Below are positions 33,431 to 42,957 of a stretch of DNA of 64,000 bases, in pieces. The stretch's first letter is position 1. Each line of letters begins with the position of its first letter. Both the position numbers and the translations under genes were made by a program. The notes below the pieces were generated by a model. It ran no database searches. It was not told where the DNA came from and saw only the letters and a program-made list of their open reading frames with translations. This stretch comes from Candidatus Villigracilis saccharophilus (GTDB taxonomy: Bacteria; Chloroflexota; Anaerolineae; Anaerolineales; Villigracilaceae), in the NCBI GenBank assembly GCA_016709305.1, contig JADJNA010000021.1:7540-71539 (forward strand). The letters are read 5' to 3'.

Positions 33431-33453
33431 AGATTCTACTTAATGAGGTAAGA

Positions 33454-36267
33454 ATGGCTGCAACAAAGAAAAAAGAAACTTCAAAAAAATCCGTAGTACA
33501 GCCTGCGGTCAAGAAAGCGGCAGTGAAGAAACCTGTTGTAAAGAAAGCTGTGAACCCCGCAGTCAGGAAGAAGGCTGTTAAAAAGGTCGTCAAGCCTGTG
33601 GTTAAGAAGTCAGTAGCCAAACCTTCTGCCAGGTCAAAGAAGGTAGTGTCAAAGGAAAAGGCAATTCAGGTCGTCACACCAAAGGCAAGCGCCATCATGG
33701 TCGCTCAAAAATCCGTGAAAGCGATTGTGCCTGTTGAGAAAGAGAAAAAGGAGATCGTGCTTGTGAAAGAAACTTCCACCAATGAGGAAAAACCACGCCA
33801 GGAGAAATCCTACCAGCCGCAAACTATGGAAAAGAAGTGGCAGGACAAATGGGAAGCAGACAAGTTGTACCGTGCGGTGATCGATAACAGCAAACCGAAA
33901 CATTACGCGTTGACCATGCTGCCCTATCCCAGCGGTGACTTGCACATTGGTCACTGGTTTTCGATGATTCCTCCGGATACACGCGCGCGTTTCATGCGAA
34001 TGAAGGGCTACAACGTAATGTTCCCGATGGGCTTCGATGCTTTCGGTTTGCCCGCAGAAAATGCTGCCATCAAAGACGGCATCCACCCCATGAAGCGCAC
34101 CTTTCAAAATATTGACCGTATGCGCACCCAGATGAAGACCATGGGTGCCATGTTCGATTGGGAGCGCGAAGCCATATCAGCGTCTCCTGAATATTACAAA
34201 TGGACAGAGTGGTTCTTCATTCAGTTATATAAGCAGGGATTGGCTTATCGAAAAATGTCCGCTGTGGACTGGTGTCCGAAATGTAATACGACTTTGGCGC
34301 GCGAGCAGGTCTGGGGTGATGACCGCCACTGCGAACGCTGCGGCACTCCAGTCATCAAAAAGAATCTGGACCAGTGGTTCTTCAAGGCCACCCAGTACGC
34401 CGATGAACTGTTGAATTTCGATGGCATTGATTGGCCGCAGACGGTCAAGACTCTGCAGACGAATTGGATTGATCGCAGCGAAGGCGCGTCCGTCGTATTC
34501 AAAACTGAAATTGGCAATCATGATGTGGAGATATTCACCACCCGCCCCGACACGTTGTGGGGCGCGACCTTCATGGTCTTCTCGCCAGAACATCCGTTGG
34601 TGAGTGAGATCACTACACCCGAGAATAAAGCTGCTGTTGAAGAATACAAGGCGCAAGCCGCGCGTCAAACCGAAATTCAACGCGGCGCAGTGGACAAGGA
34701 AAAGACCGGCGTGTTCACTGGCGCGTATGCCATCAACCCTGTCAACCAGGCGCGCATCCCGATCTGGATCGCGGATTATGTCATGATGTCCTACGGCACA
34801 GGCGCGATCATGGCCGTGCCCGCGCACGACGAACGAGATTTTGCTTTTGCCCGAAAGTATGAACTGCCCATTATCCCAGTGATCCAGCCCGAGGGTCAGA
34901 GCGAAGCGGATGGAGCGACGATGGAGGCCGCTTTCGTTGGATCAGGCGTAATGGTCAACTCAGGCATGTTGAACGGGACGAAGGTCAACACAGAAAAAGG
35001 AAGAAAGAACCCCAGCATCGCGGCTGCACTGGATTGGCTGGGTGAGCATGGTGTTGGCAGGGAATCGGTGAACTACCGCTATCGCGACTGGTTGATCAGC
35101 CGACAGCGATATTGGGGCGCGCCGATCCCGATGGTTAATTGTGAGATACACGGTTGGAATCCTGTTCCTGATGACCAACTGCCTGTGGAGTTGCCTGAAG
35201 ATGTGGAGTGGCGTCCGACTGGCGAAAGTCCTTTGAAGCTCCACCCGACTTGGAAGAATACGACTTGCCCCGTCTGCAACGGCCCTGCGACTCGCGAGAC
35301 CGATACGATGGACACGTTCATGTGCTCGTCGTGGTATCACTTGCGCTATCTGTCGCCGCATTACGATCAGGGCCCATTCGATGAAGCCGAGTACAACTAT
35401 TGGATGCCTGTTGACACGTACACGGGCGGCATCGAACACGCCACCATGCATTTGTTGTACACACGCTTTTTCCATAAGGCGCTGCGTGACGCGGGTATCG
35501 TGGAAGGCCATGAGCCGATGCTGCAATTACGCAATCAAGGCATGGTTCTGGGCGAAGACGGCGACAAGATGTCGAAGAGTAAGGGCAATGTGATCGCCCC
35601 CGACGTGCTGGTGAACAAATACGGCGCGGACAGTGTGCGCGCGTACATCATGTTCTTTGCGCGCTGGGAGATGGGTGCGCCGTGGGATTCGCCAGGCATT
35701 GAGGGATCAGTACGCTGGATCAGGCGTGTGTGGACATTGTTCACCGATCCGACTCAGCCGACAACAGCTTCGGACGAGGTGAAGAAGAATCTGCGCCGAA
35801 AGGTTCACCAGACCCTGCGCAAGGTAACGCGCGATTTCGAGAACTTTGAATTCAATACGATCATTTCATCTTTGATGGAATTGATGAACGAAATGTACAA
35901 GGCGCGCGAAGCCGGCGCCGCCGGCAGCGACGAATGGAAGGAAGCGCAGGAAATCTATTTGAAGATGATGGCGTCCGCCACACCGCACATTGCTGAAGAA
36001 TTGTGGGCGTATTTGGGCAAGCCGTATTCGGTTCATCAACAATCATGGCCCATCGTTGACGAAGCCGCCACAAAAGAAGACTCGATTGAATTGCCTGTTC
36101 AGATCAACGGCAAGGTGCGCGATAGAGTCGTTGTCCCGGCCGAGGCAAGCGAGGAAGAGATCAAATCTGCGGCTCTGGCGAGTGAAGCTGTCCAGAAGTT
36201 TTTGGAAGGCAGGGAACCGAAGAAGGTCATCGTGGCGAATCGGCGATTGGTAAGCATCGTTGTCTAA
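33454..36267 (+). CDS. leuS: Leucyl-tRNA synthetase with a basic N-terminal tail
   Basis: 937 residues. The first ~120 are a Lys/Ala/Val/Pro-rich tail (repeats of KKAVKKPVVKKAV type), histone H1-like and without counterpart in ordinary LeuRS. The enzyme proper starts at SYQPQTMEKKWQDKWE. Signatures: HIGH-like PYPSGDLHIGHWFS, zinc site CPKCNTTLAREQVWGDD with CERCG, CP1 editing domain (TTRPDTLWGATFM, GTGAIMAVPAHDERD), and DKMSKSKGNV. ATG 33454 follows TGAGGTAAGA; the family-like start is internal, but the tail is in frame with no other start, so it is real. The product may bind nucleic acid through the tail. Confidence 0.96.
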   Translation: MAATKKKETSKKSVVQPAVKKAAVKKPVVKKAVNPAVRKKAVKKVVKPVVKKSVAKPSARSKKVVSKEKAIQVVTPKASAIMVAQKSVKAIVPVEKEKKEIVLVKETSTNEEKPRQEKSYQPQTMEKKWQDKWEADKLYRAVIDNSKPKHYALTMLPYPSGDLHIGHWFSMIPPDTRARFMRMKGYNVMFPMGFDAFGLPAENAAIKDGIHPMKRTFQNIDRMRTQMKTMGAMFDWEREAISASPEYYKWTEWFFIQLYKQGLAYRKMSAVDWCPKCNTTLAREQVWGDDRHCERCGTPVIKKNLDQWFFKATQYADELLNFDGIDWPQTVKTLQTNWIDRSEGASVVFKTEIGNHDVEIFTTRPDTLWGATFMVFSPEHPLVSEITTPENKAAVEEYKAQAARQTEIQRGAVDKEKTGVFTGAYAINPVNQARIPIWIADYVMMSYGTGAIMAVPAHDERDFAFARKYELPIIPVIQPEGQSEADGATMEAAFVGSGVMVNSGMLNGTKVNTEKGRKNPSIAAALDWLGEHGVGRESVNYRYRDWLISRQRYWGAPIPMVNCEIHGWNPVPDDQLPVELPEDVEWRPTGESPLKLHPTWKNTTCPVCNGPATRETDTMDTFMCSSWYHLRYLSPHYDQGPFDEAEYNYWMPVDTYTGGIEHATMHLLYTRFFHKALRDAGIVEGHEPMLQLRNQGMVLGEDGDKMSKSKGNVIAPDVLVNKYGADSVRAYIMFFARWEMGAPWDSPGIEGSVRWIRRVWTLFTDPTQPTTASDEVKKNLRRKVHQTLRKVTRDFENFEFNTIISSLMELMNEMYKAREAGAAGSDEWKEAQEIYLKMMASATPHIAEELWAYLGKPYSVHQQSWPIVDEAATKEDSIELPVQINGKVRDRVVVPAEASEEEIKSAALASEAVQKFLEGREPKKVIVANRRLVSIVV

Positions 36268-36294
36268 AGAAAGTAAGGCAGAAAAAAATGTTAT

Positions 36295-36333
36295 AAAAGA
36301 GTTGGCGGAAATAGTATCTGCCAACTCTTTTTG
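36295..36333 (+). terminator. Terminator of leuS
   Basis: AAAAGAGTTGGC (36295-36306)/GCCAACTCTTTT (36320-36331), then TT; also faces the convergent aldo/keto reductase gene. Confidence 0.85.
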
Positions 36334-36361
36334 TAATCCCATTTTAGATTAGATATCTGAA

Positions 36362-37332
36362 TTACCAGGCGTACGCTTCAGGCGCTTCTCCGCCGGGGCC
36401 GGGCCATATCTCATCGATTTGTTTCATAGCATCCTTATTGAGCTTGATCTTCAACGCGCGCAATGAACCAGTCAGTTGTTCCATCGTGCGTGGACCGATG
36501 ATGGGGGCGGTCACAACGGGATTTGCCAAAAGCCACGCCAGTGCCACATCCGCGGGCTGTTCGCCGCGATCCTTGCAGAATTTCTCCCACGCGATGAGTT
36601 TCGAGCGTTTCTTCGCGATCTCCTTCTTCATATCATCCGAGGCACGCCTGCCTGCCTTGATCTTTTGCAGGACGCCGCCGAGCAGCCCGCCCGAGAGCGG
36701 ACTCCACGGGATGAGTCCCAGCCCATAGTCTTTGCTGGCAGGTATCACTTCAAGTTCGATCATGCGGTCATTCAAGCTGTAAAGACTCTGCTCACAGACC
36801 AGTCCCATAAAGTGACGGGCCTTGGCCGCTTCCTGTGCTTTCGCAATTTGCCATCCTGCAAAATTGGAAGAGCCGGCATACAGCACTTTTCCCTGTTGAA
36901 CCAGCACTTCCATCGCCTGCCAGATTTCCTCCCACGGCGAGTTGCGATCCACGTGATGCATTTGGTACAGGTCAATGTGGTCGGTCTGCATCCGCTTGAG
37001 GGAGGCCTCGCACGCCTCGCGGATATGCAGTGCGGACAGCCGTGACTGATTGGGCCACTCGCCCATGCGGCCAAAAACTTTTGTGGCGATGACCGTCTTC
37101 TCGCGTCTTCCCCCGCCTTGAGCGAACCAGCGTCCGATGATATTTTCGGTGATTCCTTCGCCGATCTTCCAACCGTAGACATTGGCGGTGTCGAAAAATT
37201 GATCCCGAGTTCGAGCGCCCTGTCCATGATGGCGAATGAAGCTTCCTCGCTGGTTTGTGGGCCAAAGTTCATGGTCCCCAAACATAAGCGCGAAACTTTG
37301 AGGCCTGTACGTCCAAGCTGGGTGAATTCCAT
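36362..37332 (-). CDS. Aldo/keto reductase, frameshifted at a T run
   Basis: About 323 residues when repaired. N-terminal frame: MEFTQLGRTGLKVSRLCLG, GPQTSEEAS, ELGINF; then the second frame resumes at FDTANVYGWKIGEG. The break is at the A5 run 37194-37198 (T5 in mRNA); one more base restores GINFFDTANVYG. Catalytic set: Asp and Tyr (DTANVY), Lys (VIATKVFG), His (YQMHHVDR). C-terminus RTMEQLTGSLRALKIKLN is typical of the AKR family. Substrate unknown. Likely intact in the cell. Confidence 0.85.
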
Positions 37333-37389
37333 GTGTTCCTCCGTGATATGAAAATATCGTTTATTGATCGAGAATTATTAGTTTGATTT

Positions 37390-37848
37390 TTATGAAGTCT
37401 TGCTTAAATCACGTGCCTTTAGATTCCGCCCGCCGATCCACGAGCCGACCATGGTTCCAACAAGTGAAACCAGAAAACTAAGCAATACTGCTGATTCAAA
37501 TTTTCCTTCGACCAAAACATTCAGGATCAAGATGTTAAGGGACATCACCGCGCTTCGAAATGAATCAGGGATGAAACTCCCCAAAAATCCGCCAAATACT
37601 GCGCCAAAGAGCATCCCGGTATAAGCGCCGGAACTGACTCCGCCGCTCTCGCCGCCAGTCCATACGGTCAGAGCACCGGTTAATGCCCCTGTCACCAGGC
37701 CTAATGCCGCCCCGGTCAGCGCGCTAATCAGCACACCGTTCCAACTGGCGCTTAATGTGCCTGTGATCGCTCCAACGAGCATGCCAAATCCAAACCCCAG
37801 ACCGGCTCCAAAAATACTGCTTCTAATGTAAAGCTCATTATTTTTCAT
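37390..37848 (-). CDS. Glycine-rich membrane protein
   Basis: 152 residues with about four membrane helices packed with small residues: GAGLGFGFGMLVGAITGT, ALTGAALGLVTGALTGAL, and a C-terminal LVSLVGTMVGSWIGGR. The GxxxG spacing is that of glycine-zipper helices. No family assigned. TTG/ATG choice: ATG 37848, preceded by AGAGAATCC. Stands alone between the aldo/keto reductase and acyl-CoA synthetase genes. Confidence 0.6.
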   Translation of the reverse strand: MKNNELYIRSSIFGAGLGFGFGMLVGAITGTLSASWNGVLISALTGAALGLVTGALTGALTVWTGGESGGVSSGAYTGMLFGAVFGGFLGSFIPDSFRSAVMSLNILILNVLVEGKFESAVLLSFLVSLVGTMVGSWIGGRNLKARDLSKTS

Positions 37849-37971
37849 AATGGATTCTCTCTTTATGCTTACAATTAATATGTGTTTGATTGATAAGCAA
37901 TCTAATGTGGGATAGGTACTGGATTATTTTAATTCATTTCACTCTGAATTCATATTCCAGATACTTTCCTG

Positions 37972-37977
37972 TATAAT
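37972..37977 (+). promoter_or_regulatory. -10 box of the acyl-CoA synthetase gene
   Basis: TATAAT with TTCATA 17 nt upstream (37949-37954); about 95-nt leader to ATG 38079, in which I see no clear riboswitch. Confidence 0.45.
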
Positions 37978-38078
37978 CTGCAAACGTAAACATGATCCAC
38001 TAAAAACCGATCCGCTTGGCTTGTTCAAGAAATGCCTGTTCCTAAAAATACTAACGTATTTCACCAAAGGAGGCTTTT

Positions 38079-39704
38079 ATGCAAGGACAAATGATGGATT
38101 ACCAATTGACGCTGACACCGCTGCTGGAGCGCGCGCGTCGCCTCTTTCCCAAGAAGGAGATCATCACCAAGGCAGGTCCCTCGCTTGAGCGTTACACCTA
38201 CGCCGAGATGACCGAACGGGTCGGACGGCTGGCGAATGCGCTGGAAAAGCTGGGCGTGAGGCGTGGAGACCGTGTTGCGACGTTTGCATGGAACAATTCA
38301 CGACACCTTGAAATTTATTTTGCCGTGCCCTGCATGGGCGCAGTCCTGCACCCGATCAATTTGCGCCTGCCCGGCGATCAGATCGCCTTCATCGTCAATC
38401 ACGCCGATGACCAGGTCTTGTTCGTTGACCCGACCCTTTTACCTGCGGTTGAAAAACTCGCGCCGTATCTCAAAGGTGTAAAACATTTTGTGGTTATGGG
38501 CGATAAAGTACCGGACGGCACCGCGCTCAGTCCCGTTCACGCCTACGAAGACCTGATCAAAGGCTCCGCTCCCGACTACCCCTGGCCGCATCTCGATGAG
38601 AATGAAGCCGCAGCGATGTGCTACACCTCCGGCACGACGGGGAATCCAAAGGGTGTGGTTTATTCACACCGCGCCATCTATCTGCACAGCCTTGGGTTGA
38701 GCATGACCGATTCGTTCGGGCTTTCAGAACGCGATATCTTTATGCCGGTCGTGCCGATGTTCCATGTGCTGGCCTGGGGCACGCCTTTTGCCACCATCAT
38801 GCTCGGAACGAATCTGGTCTTCCCCGGTCCGCACATGCAGCCGCGCGACCTGGCGGAATTGATCCAGGCTGAGAAGGTCACGCTCACCGCCGGCGTGCCA
38901 ACCCTGTGGATGGGCATCCTCAACCTGCTTGAGAACGAACGCTATGATTTGAGCAGCCTGCGCGGCATGATCGTGGGCGGCGCGGCTGCCTCGCAATACA
39001 TGATCGAGACCTTCGAGAAGAAGCACGGCATCACCGTCATGCACGCCTGGGGCATGACCGAGATGAGTCCGCTCGGAACGACCAGCCGCCTCAAGAGCTA
39101 CCAGGCCAAGCTGCCCGAAGAGGAAAAATTCGCGATCCGCGCCAAGCAGGGAACTTCGGTGCCCGGCGTTGAAATCCGCGCCATCGAGGAAAGCGGCAAG
39201 GAAATCCCGTGGGATGGAAAGGCTTTCGGCGAACTGGAAGTGCGCGGACCGTGGGTCATCAGCGGCTACTATAACGATGACCGCACTGCCGAATCATTCC
39301 ATGATGGCTGGTTCCGTACAGGCGATGTGGTGACCATCGATCCTGAAGGATTTGTCCAGATCGTTGACCGCGCCAAAGATGTGATCAAGAGCGGCGGCGA
39401 ATGGATCTCCAGCCAGGATCTGGAGAATGCGATCATGTCGCATCCCAAGGTTTTGGAAGCCGCTGTGATCGCCCTGCCGCATCCAAAATGGCAGGAACGC
39501 CCGCTGGCTTGCGTCGTGCCGAAACCAGATTTCAAAGATTCCATCACCCGTGAAGAGATCTTTGAACATCTCAAACCGCGTTTTCCAAAAATGTACATGC
39601 CCGATGATGTTGTTTTCATCGAAGCCGTTCCCAAGACCAGCGTCGGCAAGTTCGATAAAAAAGTGCTGCGCGTGCAGTTTAAAGATTTCAAATTGCCAGA
39701 TTGA
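38079..39704 (+). CDS. Long/medium-chain fatty acid-CoA ligase (AMP-binding family)
   Basis: 541 residues; activates fatty acids to acyl-CoA through acyl-AMP. Signatures: AMP loop YTSGTTGNPKGVVYSH, MPVVPMFHVLAWGTP, MHAWGMTEMSPLGT, FRTGDVVTIDPEGFVQIVDR and the C-terminal catalytic Lys in PKTSVGKFDKKVLR. Most like the AlkK/FadD-K type used for medium-chain acids. AAAGGAGG precedes ATG. Chain-length preference is not readable. Confidence 0.93.
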   Translation: MQGQMMDYQLTLTPLLERARRLFPKKEIITKAGPSLERYTYAEMTERVGRLANALEKLGVRRGDRVATFAWNNSRHLEIYFAVPCMGAVLHPINLRLPGDQIAFIVNHADDQVLFVDPTLLPAVEKLAPYLKGVKHFVVMGDKVPDGTALSPVHAYEDLIKGSAPDYPWPHLDENEAAAMCYTSGTTGNPKGVVYSHRAIYLHSLGLSMTDSFGLSERDIFMPVVPMFHVLAWGTPFATIMLGTNLVFPGPHMQPRDLAELIQAEKVTLTAGVPTLWMGILNLLENERYDLSSLRGMIVGGAAASQYMIETFEKKHGITVMHAWGMTEMSPLGTTSRLKSYQAKLPEEEKFAIRAKQGTSVPGVEIRAIEESGKEIPWDGKAFGELEVRGPWVISGYYNDDRTAESFHDGWFRTGDVVTIDPEGFVQIVDRAKDVIKSGGEWISSQDLENAIMSHPKVLEAAVIALPHPKWQERPLACVVPKPDFKDSITREEIFEHLKPRFPKMYMPDDVVFIEAVPKTSVGKFDKKVLRVQFKDFKLPD

Positions 39705-39716
39705 TCCATAAAGCAT

Positions 39717-39764
39717 GAACGGATTTACCCATATTGAAAGAGTGGGTAAGTCCGTTCGTTTTTT
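39717..39764 (+). terminator. Terminator of the acyl-CoA ligase gene
   Basis: GAACGGATTTACCCA (39717-39731)/TGGGTAAGTCCGTTC (39743-39757), one G-U, then GTTTTTTT. Confidence 0.9.
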
Positions 39765-39812
39765 TATTGTTTGCAGCTTAAAATGTTTTACATTTATAAC
39801 TAGGAGCAGATT

Positions 39813-41899
39813 ATGACCGAACCCATGTATTTCCAATGGCAGAATGAGTATCTTTGTAAGACCATTTATCCGATGCGTGCACAAAAGTTAATGGATTTCC
39901 TGGTTTATTATAAGGAAATTGATATCTGGGCGCAGTACAAGGGCAGGGATATTGCCGCTTTGCAAAATGAAGTTCAGGAATTTATCAAAGCTAGGGAATT
40001 GATCGCAATTACCGCGTATAAATCATACGCATCCCTGCGAAGTTATTTTATGACAGCGGATGTGCGCGGCTTTTATTTAAAATTCAAACCCGTCGATGAT
40101 GCGGAATTGGCTGAGATCAATAAACTTCATCAGTTGTTCATTTCCTCCTGGCCCAAGGATATCCGCGGCGAAAGGGGATTTGTCCAAATGCAGATCGCCA
40201 ATTGGGTCCGCCATCGCGATCTGATCAAGGATTGGGTCAATAACAGAAAGCGCCGCCTTGCCGCGATGGCACCGGATCATACAAACCGTCCCGCGGAAAC
40301 CAAGGAGTTAGAGGTGAAGGAAAATACTGTACTGCCCATGGCGGAGCAGGAACTTGAGCAGCTGCGATCCTTCAATGATACATACGAAAAAATTGAAAAG
40401 CCCAAGCTGGAGTGGTATAAGCTGCAGAAGGGCGATCCCAATTTTAAAACACCTGAGGCGGATTTCCTTGTGCATTATTCGCCGTCCACGAAGATCACGG
40501 TTCAGGATATCGCTGTGTGGAAAGCTGAGGAGTACGAGGCATCCTTGAAAAATAAAGACCAATTTGAATTGCTGGAGGAGATCTACCAACGATTAAAAAG
40601 AAGCCGGGACGGTATCCACACTGGCTGCAATATATGATCGTCCATTTTTCAGGGATGCGCTATGCCAGCGCGCACGGTTCATGGGCAGATCCAAAAGATC
40701 TTTTGATGCAATTAAGGATCTCGGAACTTGATAAGGAAAATAAACTGATCCCCAATGACCTTGAAGTTGAAAGGCTTTGCAAGGAAAAGATCGCGCAATA
40801 TGAATCGGCCGCTGCGCTTAACAGACCCAGATTGGCATTGTCAACAGAAAAGGCATGGAAGGATAAAGTCGCTCTTCACATGTTAAGTCTCAAAGCGAAT
40901 GGACCCAAAACCCGCCGCGCTGGCTTGGCGGCCATAAAAGCCGAGGAAGTCAGGTATGAGTTCATGTCCATGACGACCGATGAAGCGCTCGCGAAATTGG
41001 TTTCCATGAAGGATTCCTTCCCGAAATGGGCATGGAAGGAGATCGTCAAATTAACATCCTTGCGCGTGAACTATGTTACGGATTTGAATTGGGAGAAGTT
41101 GACCCCGGAAGAGGAAACCGAACGCAACTCTTTTCAGGCCACTGCCCTGCGCAATATCATGAACGCCTGGATCACGAAACATATCGGCGCGTGGCGTGAT
41201 GAGCATGGGCGCACTCATGAGTTGATCGTCTCCCGCGCGGTCTGTAATGAAACAGCGGAACATATTCAGCATATTCGCGGGCACTTGCCGCCAGGTGGAT
41301 TAACTCCCAAACCCGGATGGTACCGCACAAATGAAAAGGAAAAGAAATTCCCGGGTGCCTATTATGTGAAGCCGGCTTCGGCGGAAGATTATGTTCAGGG
41401 CGCCAGTATCTTCTGGCTTCGTTTTGTGAACAAGGTACCTAACGATTGGCAGGTCGCGCATGCGGTCGAAACCGAGGCTGGCGATGGTCTGATTCCCAAA
41501 GGCTTCATCGGGAGAAAGCCGAAGGATAAAAGTGACATTCCATGGCAGTATAAACCCGGTGATACGGTTACACGTTCGCGTACCTATGTAAATGCCAGTA
41601 AAGTCAGGGTCACGGAGCAGCAATGGCTGCGTTGGATCCACGAAGCGACTGTAGTAGAGGTGGCGGAAACCGCCGAGGGGCAGGTGATCCTCACTTATGA
41701 AACAGCCCTCCCTGATGATGATCGCGGCATATCTTCCATTGGCATGTTCAAAAAGCCCTTGAGATGGCTGCTCTCTGAGGGGACCGAGGATGCTTATAAT
41801 CGTTCTTTTATAGGATATGTGCCTGAGGGGCAGGTTCCGATCGAACACATGAAAACGATGTTGAATTGGAACAGGATTTTGCGCAAGCAAGTTGTATAA
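39813..41899 (+). CDS. Large protein of unknown function, frameshifted at an A run
   Basis: About 695 residues once joined. The first frame (39813-40637) ends RLKRSRDGIHTGCNI; adding one A at the A5 run 40595-40599 gives QRLKKKPGRYPHWLQYMIVHF, continuing into the second frame (to 41899). The joined sequence is protein-like throughout, so one gene is more likely than two overlapping by ATGA. No signal peptide or membrane helix. Segments include SGMRYASAHGSWADPKD, HTRELIVSRAV-like HELIVSRAVCNETAEHIQ and a C-terminal Trp-rich region. No family or catalytic motif recognised. RBS AGGAG. Confidence 0.6.
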
Positions 41900-41932
41900 A
41901 AATATGGGACAGCCGCGCGGCTGTCCTATTTT

Positions 41933-42955
41933 TTACGGGCTGCCAAAATCCACAACAATGTAATCCCCGTAACTTCCGTTTGAAAGGTACGCGTACCCAA
42001 CCCCTAGTTCTTGAGCGTTCTGGTTCAGGATCGCCTCGCGGTGGGTTTGATCGCTCATCCACCAGCTCATTGCCGCCTGCGGACCTCCGCCTCCGTAAAT
42101 GATCTCCTCGGCGTGTGAACCGGAGTACCCTGATGCAAGGATGCGTGTGTAGGCTGAAGAACCGTCAGAACCAGTGTGGCTGATTCTATTATTGCATGCC
42201 ATATCCGCGGCGTGACTTTGGGCTGCGCTGGCAAGCAGTGGATTAACTGTCAGCGCTGACAGGCCGGCATTCGCGCGTTCTGCATTGATCAGAGATGCGA
42301 TCTGGTTAACATAGCCGGCATCCTGACTGTAGCTGCAATTTGCTGAATTGACTGAGCCGCTTCCTGTTTGCGTGGCGCCCGGAGTCGGCACGCTGCCGCT
42401 GCTTCCAACAATGATCTTCACCCAAAAGGTTTTTTCAATTCCGATCAATACAACTTCTCCAGCAGAATTATTCAAGGTGAAGAATCCGGTATATGTCCCG
42501 TTAGCCGGCGGCGCGGTCAATTCCACAGAGACCTGGACTTTCTCATTCGTCAGCGTGGCCGGGACCGGTGTGGAGAGATCCGCATTCATTTGGTCGCCCG
42601 CCGAAAATTTCAATGTGTAATCGATCCACGGACAGGTGCCGGTGTTTTGAAATTCCCACGTCTTGATGAATGTCTCCCCGGTTTTCATGAGGGTATTATC
42701 TTGAATGGTCACATCCCGCAGCAGGATCGCGCTGTCTTTACAGTTCGGCGGGGCGGTGATCGCGAGGGTCGGGGCGACAGTGACTGCTGGCGTCGGTGTC
42801 GCTGTGAGTGGAACGAATCCCGATTTCGTGGGCTGCAATGTCGCTGTTACAAAATTCTGTTGAGCGGGAGTCGCGGTCGCTGAATCAACCTTGATGGAAA
42901 TACAGGCTGTCAGCAGACTTGCAAGGAGTAAGAGCAGGGTGGCTTTTTTGTTCAT
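41933..42955 (-). CDS. Lipoprotein with NBR1-like Ig domain and CAP domain
   Basis: 340 residues. Start ATG 42955 (MNKKATLL); 42961 is TTG. Signal peptide with lipobox LLTAC, Thr/Pro linker, then a beta-sandwich (~75-190) like the central domain of NBR1 (TFIKTWEFQNTGTCPW, FTLNNSAGEVVLIG, FWVKIIV), a second linker, and a CAP/SCP domain: INAERANAGLSALTVNPLL, HAADMACNNRISHTG, ILASGYSGSHAEEII, DQTHREAILN, YGDYIVVDFG. CAP proteins act at the cell surface; exact role unknown. Two bases after the preceding gene's stop, so translationally linked. Confidence 0.9.
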   Translation of the reverse strand: MNKKATLLLLLASLLTACISIKVDSATATPAQQNFVTATLQPTKSGFVPLTATPTPAVTVAPTLAITAPPNCKDSAILLRDVTIQDNTLMKTGETFIKTWEFQNTGTCPWIDYTLKFSAGDQMNADLSTPVPATLTNEKVQVSVELTAPPANGTYTGFFTLNNSAGEVVLIGIEKTFWVKIIVGSSGSVPTPGATQTGSGSVNSANCSYSQDAGYVNQIASLINAERANAGLSALTVNPLLASAAQSHAADMACNNRISHTGSDGSSAYTRILASGYSGSHAEEIIYGGGGPQAAMSWWMSDQTHREAILNQNAQELGVGYAYLSNGSYGDYIVVDFGSP

Positions 42956-42957
42956 GA

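Noticed and set aside
40634..40637. Two separate genes overlapping by ATGA in 39813-41899
   Set aside because: Upstream of the second ATG its frame continues as protein (PGRYPHWLQY), so one frameshifted gene fits better.
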